Positions 6,519 through 9,915 of a stretch of 9,915 nt of DNA are shown here, one piece after another. The translations under genes were made by a program, and so were the position numbers. Position 1 is the stretch's first letter, and each line of letters begins with the position of its first letter. The stretch covers positions 1 through 9,915 of the forward strand of contig JAOPYP010000436.1 of assembly GCA_025964635.1 (NCBI GenBank). Direction: 5' to 3'. The DNA comes from Actinomycetes bacterium (lineage in GTDB: Bacteria > Actinomycetota > Actinomycetes > Streptosporangiales > Streptosporangiaceae). The notes under the pieces are model-generated. The model worked only from the letters and a program-made list of their open reading frames with translations, was not told the DNA's origin and made no database searches.

Positions 6519-8681
6519 TCAGGCGGCGAACCGGCCGTTGGGGCTGGCTGGCCCGTCCGGGCTGGCCGCCCCGTCAGCCGCCCCGTCCGGGAGCGCCTGC
6601 TCGCACCACACGATCTTGCCCTGCGGGGTCCGCCGCGCGCCCCAGCGCTGGGCGAACTGGCTGACTACCTCCACGCCGCGGCCGCACTCCTCGTCCCGTC
6701 CGGCGTGGCGCAGCCGGGGGAGCGCGGCGGAGCCGTCGAGCACCTCGCAGACCAGCGATCCCTCGAGCACCATCCGCAGCGTGACCTCGCCGGTGGCGTG
6801 CCGGATGGCGTTCGTGACCAGCTCCGAGACCAGCAGCTCGGTGGTCGGCAGCAGCTCGCCCAGCTTCCACCGCTCCAGCGGCTCGCGGATCAGGCTCCGC
6901 GCCCGGGCCGCCGAGGTGAGCTCGGGCGTCAGGGTCCAGGTGACGTGGTGGTCAGCCGGAATCCGGCTGAGCCGGGCGATCAGGATGGCGATGTCGTCGC
7001 GCTGCTGATGGGCGTACACGCCAGCCAGCGACGCCCGGCACAGATCGTCCAGCGAAGCCTGGGCGGCCTCCCCCTCGAACACCTCCCGCAGGGCGTTCAG
7101 CCCGTCATCGATGTCCCGCTGCCGGTCTTCGACCAGGCCGTCGGTGTAGAGCACGAGCAGGCTGCCGTCCTCGATCTGGAATGTGCGGCTCTCGATCGGG
7201 ATCTCGCCCACACCGAGCGGAGGGGCCGGGCTGGTGTCGAGGAACTCGCCGGTGCCGTCCGGCCGGACCAGCAGCGGCGGCAGGTGGCCCGCGGACGCGA
7301 TCTCGCAGCTTCCGGTCACCGCGTCGTACAGTGCGTAGGCGCAGGTCGCGAAGTGCGGTTCCCGTTCGCCGAGGGACGTCATCAGCTCATTGAGCTGATG
7401 CAGCGTGTCGGCGGGCGCCAGTTCCAGGGTGGCCAGGGTGTGGATCGCGGTGCGCAGCCGGCCCATGGTCACGGCCGCCCGGACACCGTGCCCGGCCACG
7501 TCACCGACCACCAGCGCGGCCCGCGCCCCGGGCAGCGCGATCGACTCGTACCAGTCCCCGCCGACCTCGATGAGTTTGCTGCCCGGCAGGTAGCGGTGTT
7601 TCACGTCCACCGACGACGGCGCGGACAGCCCCGTCGGCAGCAGGCTCCGCTGCAGGGTCAGCGCCGTGGTGCGCTCCCGGTTGTACTGGCGCGCGTTGTC
7701 GATGAAGATCCCGGCCCGGGAGGCGAACTCCATCCCGATCTCGGAGTCGTAGTCGTCGAACTGCCGGTACCCGGACTTGCGGGTGCAGACGAAAAAGCCG
7801 AGCGAGGAGTCCTTGGTGGCCAGCGGGAGCAGCAGCATGGACGCCTCGGACAGCAGGCCGGCCACCGGCCGCCGCAGCCACGACTCGGCGATGCTGACGG
7901 CGGCCTGGTGGTCCAGCATCGCCACCCGGACGGGCTTGCCGGTGTCCATGCACTCCACGTACGGGGTGCCCGGCGGGTACAGCAGCACCTCGCCGGTCGG
8001 GAACGCGGCGTCCCAGCCCGGGGAGCCGTCGTCGGTGGCCACTGCGAGCCGGCGGAGCAGCTGGGAGCCATCCGCGGGATGAACCGGGAACTCATCCCCG
8101 GCGGCCACGCTCTCCAGCACGAGCAGGCCTGCCGCCGTGCAGAAATGCGGCACCAGGATGTTGATCAGCCCGCGCGCCACCTGGTCGAGGTCGAGCGTCG
8201 CCCCGATCTGCCGGAACGTGTCGTCCAGCAGCGAGTGCCGCATCAGGGCCGGGTCCACGAACCGCTCGTGCTGGATGGGTGGCATCTTCAGGACGGCCAG
8301 CGCCGCGAGGCCCGGGGTCTCCCCGTGCATGGGCTGGACGCTGGCGACGGTCTCCACCCGGCGTCCTTCCCGGGTGCCGATCGGGAGCACCGCGGTGGCC
8401 TCCCGGCCGGCCCGGACGGCATCCAGCAGGATGGCGAGGGCCGGCTCGGCGGTGGAGGGGGTGGCGATCAGATCGCCGAGGTGCGCACCGACCAGCGTGC
8501 CTGAATCCAGGGGGAGGATGTCCGGGGCATTCCGGTCATGCTGTATGACCCGTCCGGTCTCATCAATGCCCAGGATGAGTGTCCGCACGGAGACGTTGGA
8601 CAGAAGCGCTGTGATCTTCCCCACCGTACCCGATGTCGCGTTTTGTGTCCCTGGCTGTCGTGCTCGTTCCGTTCGATGCAC
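6519..8681 (-). CDS. PAS-GAF-SpoIIE (PP2C) phosphatase with C-terminal HATPase domain
   Basis: 720 residues with four regions in order: a PAS-like sensor (about 30-135), a GAF domain (about 150-335), a SpoIIE/RsbU-type PP2C phosphatase (about 345-572) and an anti-sigma-type HATPase domain (about 580-695). Phosphatase metal-binding residues are visible: D376 in VGGDWYE, D394-G395 in VGDVAGHG, D514-G515 in YTDGL, and D562/D563 in RDDIAIL, with the typical SAGHLPPLL between them. The HATPase has its N-box ELVTNAIRHA (N624), a VLDGS motif (D649) and GRGVEVV (667-673). Family knowledge suggests the phosphatase dephosphorylates STAS-type anti-sigma antagonists while the HATPase acts as the opposing kinase or sigma binder. 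The signal sensed by PAS/GAF is unknown. The protein has no membrane segment and ends in an Ala/Pro/Gly/Asp-rich tail (697-720). The GTG start at 8681 has no good SD; an internal GTG gives residue 20. No sigma factor or STAS partner is encoded in the window. Confidence 0.93.
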   Translation of the reverse strand: MHRTERARQPGTQNATSGTVGKITALLSNVSVRTLILGIDETGRVIQHDRNAPDILPLDSGTLVGAHLGDLIATPSTAEPALAILLDAVRAGREATAVLPIGTREGRRVETVASVQPMHGETPGLAALAVLKMPPIQHERFVDPALMRHSLLDDTFRQIGATLDLDQVARGLINILVPHFCTAAGLLVLESVAAGDEFPVHPADGSQLLRRLAVATDDGSPGWDAAFPTGEVLLYPPGTPYVECMDTGKPVRVAMLDHQAAVSIAESWLRRPVAGLLSEASMLLLPLATKDSSLGFFVCTRKSGYRQFDDYDSEIGMEFASRAGIFIDNARQYNRERTTALTLQRSLLPTGLSAPSSVDVKHRYLPGSKLIEVGGDWYESIALPGARAALVVGDVAGHGVRAAVTMGRLRTAIHTLATLELAPADTLHQLNELMTSLGEREPHFATCAYALYDAVTGSCEIASAGHLPPLLVRPDGTGEFLDTSPAPPLGVGEIPIESRTFQIEDGSLLVLYTDGLVEDRQRDIDDGLNALREVFEGEAAQASLDDLCRASLAGVYAHQQRDDIAILIARLSRIPADHHVTWTLTPELTSAARARSLIREPLERWKLGELLPTTELLVSELVTNAIRHATGEVTLRMVLEGSLVCEVLDGSAALPRLRHAGRDEECGRGVEVVSQFAQRWGARRTPQGKIVWCEQALPDGAADGAASPDGPASPNGRFAA

Positions 8682-8782
8682 TAATCGCTTAAGTTATGCC
8701 CCATTAGAGGCGCGCCGACCACCTATTTGCCCGCACTCGTGCCGGGAGGTGCGTGGGCCCGCCACCGGGGTGGGAGGACAAT
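8682..8782. promoter_or_regulatory. Divergent intergenic region with candidate -10 element
   Basis: These 101 bases separate two divergent start codons and must hold the promoters of both genes unless these are far away. On the minus strand TAACTT (8696-8691) fits the TAnnnT -10 pattern. It ends nine bases before GTG 8681, so transcription would begin almost at the start codon, matching the missing SD. No convincing -35 is seen at 17-18 bases. CTAAT (8681-8685) and ATTAG (8703-8707) are inverted arms around this -10 and include the CTTAAG palindrome (8688-8693), a possible operator. Confidence 0.3.
8772..8778 (+). promoter_or_regulatory. Ribosome-binding site of the FAD monooxygenase
   Basis: GGGAGGA ends four bases before GTG 8783, the only start that leaves the usual short lead before the dinucleotide-binding strand. 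The out-of-frame ATG at 8781 ends at TAA 8808-8810 after nine codons. Confidence 0.75.
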
Positions 8783-9915
8783 GTGCGGGATGCGCGGCCC
8801 GGCAGGGTAATCGTGGTTGGAGCGGGCCCCACCGGGCTGTTGCTGGCGGCCGAACTGGCCCTGGCCGGCGTGCCCTGCCTGGTCGTCGAGCGGCGCGGCG
8901 GGCTGCGCGCCGAATCGCGGGCCATCTGCCTGCACGCGCGGAGCATGGAGGTGCTCGACCTGCGCGGCCAGGCCGGGAGGTTCACCGAGGCGGGACTGGC
9001 CGTCCCGTCCTTCCCGCTCGGGCCCAAGGGCGCCGTGATCAGCTTCAGCAGGCTGGATTCCGACTTCCCCTACCTGCTGGACATGCCGCAGAGCCAGATC
9101 GAGGCGCTGCTCGCCGCCCGGGCTACCGAGCTCGGCGCCGAGATCCGGTGGTCGGCGCAGGTCACCGGCATCGAGCAGGACGCCGGCGAGGTGCGGGTGA
9201 CGCTGGCCGGCGGCCGCGTCGAGCGGGCCGCGTACCTGGCCGGCTGTGACGGGATCCGGAGCTTCACCCGCCAGGCCGCCGGAGTGCCGTTCCCGGGCGC
9301 CCCGAACCCGGGCTCGGTCCTCCTGGCGGATCTGTTCCTCGACGGCCTGCCCATGACGGACGCCTACGGCGACCTGTCCGACCGCGGCATGCTGCTGATG
9401 TTCCCGTTCCGGGACGGGTCGTGCCGGGTGGTGCTGTACGACTACGCGCGCGCTGGCGTGCCGGTGACCGACCCGGTCACCCTGGACGAGGTGCGCGGCA
9501 GCCTGGTCCGGGTCACCGGCCACGACTTCGGGCCCCGCGATATGGGCTGGTCCGGGCGGTACCGCAGCGAGAGCCGCCAGGCCCCGGCGTACCGGAACGG
9601 GCGGATCTTCCTGGCCGGTGACGCCGCGCACACGCACTCGCCCGCCGGCGCGCAGGGGATGAACACGGGCCTCCAGGACGCGGCCAACCTGGGCTGGAAA
9701 CTGGCCGCGGCCGTGGGCGGCCAGGCGCCGGACTGGCTGCTGGACAGCTACCACGCGGAGCGTCATCCCGTGGGCGCCGCCGTCCTGGCCCTGGCCGGCC
9801 GGCAGTTCTGGCTGAACACGGCCCGCACCCCGCCCCGGCGGGTGCTGCGCTGGGCCGCGCACCGGCTGGTCGCCCCGCTCCCCCCCGTCCAGGCCCGGCT
9901 CGCCCGCGGCTACTC
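8783..9915 (+). CDS. FAD-dependent aromatic-type monooxygenase, 3' truncated
   Basis: The frame is open from GTG 8783 to the right edge, giving the first 377 residues with no stop; relatives are about 480-550 residues. It belongs to the PheA/TfdB/MhpA and polyketide-hydroxylase flavoprotein family (single-component, NAD(P)H-dependent, FAD-binding hydroxylases). The FAD dinucleotide-binding motif is RVIVVGAGPTGLLLAAELA (G13-A-G-P-T-G18), followed by E at the end of the second strand (VVERR). The family's DG motif is at D156-G157 (GCDGIRS), and the second FAD motif is G279-D280 in LAGDAAHTHSPAGAQGMNTG, followed by LQDAANLGWKLA. Such enzymes hydroxylate phenolic catabolites or tailor aromatic polyketides; the substrate cannot be decided here. 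The part that may carry a C-terminal thioredoxin-like domain lies beyond the window. The start has a good SD. The gene is divergent from the switch phosphatase. Confidence 0.92.
   Translation, partial: MRDARPGRVIVVGAGPTGLLLAAELALAGVPCLVVERRGGLRAESRAICLHARSMEVLDLRGQAGRFTEAGLAVPSFPLGPKGAVISFSRLDSDFPYLLDMPQSQIEALLAARATELGAEIRWSAQVTGIEQDAGEVRVTLAGGRVERAAYLAGCDGIRSFTRQAAGVPFPGAPNPGSVLLADLFLDGLPMTDAYGDLSDRGMLLMFPFRDGSCRVVLYDYARAGVPVTDPVTLDEVRGSLVRVTGHDFGPRDMGWSGRYRSESRQAPAYRNGRIFLAGDAAHTHSPAGAQGMNTGLQDAANLGWKLAAAVGGQAPDWLLDSYHAERHPVGAAVLALAGRQFWLNTARTPPRRVLRWAAHRLVAPLPPVQARLARGY

Noticed and set aside
6345..8504. 719-codon plus-strand open frame opposite the phosphatase gene
   Set aside because: It is the antisense shadow of the phosphatase in high-GC DNA. 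Its translation is rich in Gln, Arg, Gly and His with no recognisable domain, while the minus-strand frame has four clear domains.
8781..8810. Nine-codon ORF from ATG 8781 overlapping the monooxygenase start
   Set aside because: It is out of frame and very short, and the SD at 8772-8778 serves GTG 8783 equally well. A leader peptide role has no support.
8137..9249. 370-codon plus-strand open frame spanning the divergent region
   Set aside because: It crosses the antisense of the phosphatase, the promoter region and the wrong frame of the monooxygenase, with no domain.
1..9915. Mobile element, CRISPR, defence system or tRNA
   Set aside because: Both strands were read for transposase/integrase-like proteins, regular spaced repeats and cloverleaf-like sequences; none was seen. 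The genes look like ordinary chromosomal genes of uniform composition.

Overview
This window comes from a very GC-rich genome with GTG/TTG starts, ATGA start-stop overlaps and purine-rich Shine-Dalgarno (SD) sequences. The gene content (hopanoid side-chain genes and a PAS-GAF-PP2C-HATPase switch phosphatase) fits a hopanoid-making member of the Actinomycetota. The sequence alone does not support a genus. Six protein-coding genes fill almost all of the window; the first and last are cut by its edges. No RNA gene, CRISPR array, transposon or integrase was seen. No gene-free stretch reaches 300 bases; the longest is about 180 bases, at 4050-4228.

Region 1 (1-2350, + strand) is the end of a hopanoid operon. 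It starts inside a long open frame that joins an HpnG-like nucleoside phosphorylase/nucleosidase domain directly to a complete IspH (HMBPP reductase). No stop and no obvious linker separate them. This frame overlaps hpnH (radical SAM adenosylhopane synthase) by four bases, with the hpnH ribosome-binding site inside the upstream coding region. IspH makes IPP/DMAPP for triterpene synthesis, HpnH attaches the adenosyl group to the hopanoid, and HpnG removes adenine from the product. The segment therefore links precursor supply to side-chain elaboration. The HpnG-IspH fusion is the most noteworthy feature of the window.

Region 2 (2439-4049, + strand) is a stand-alone polytopic GT-C (GT39/ArnT-like) glycosyltransferase of unknown acceptor. 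Weak hairpins follow it.

Region 3 (4229-6477, + strand) is a two-gene ABC system: a MacB/FtsX-type permease with glycine-rich low-complexity stretches in its outside loops, then a LolD/MacB-type ATPase. No separate adaptor protein is present between or after the two genes.

Region 4 (6519-8681, - strand) converges on the ABC operon across a 41-base gap holding a GC-rich hairpin. It encodes a 720-residue PAS-GAF-SpoIIE phosphatase-HATPase regulator, which probably controls anti-sigma-factor antagonists by partner switching.

Region 5 (8783-9915, + strand) is divergent from the phosphatase. It encodes the first 377 residues of an FAD-dependent aromatic-hydroxylase-type monooxygenase that runs off the right edge. 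The roughly 100 bases between the two start codons should hold both promoters.
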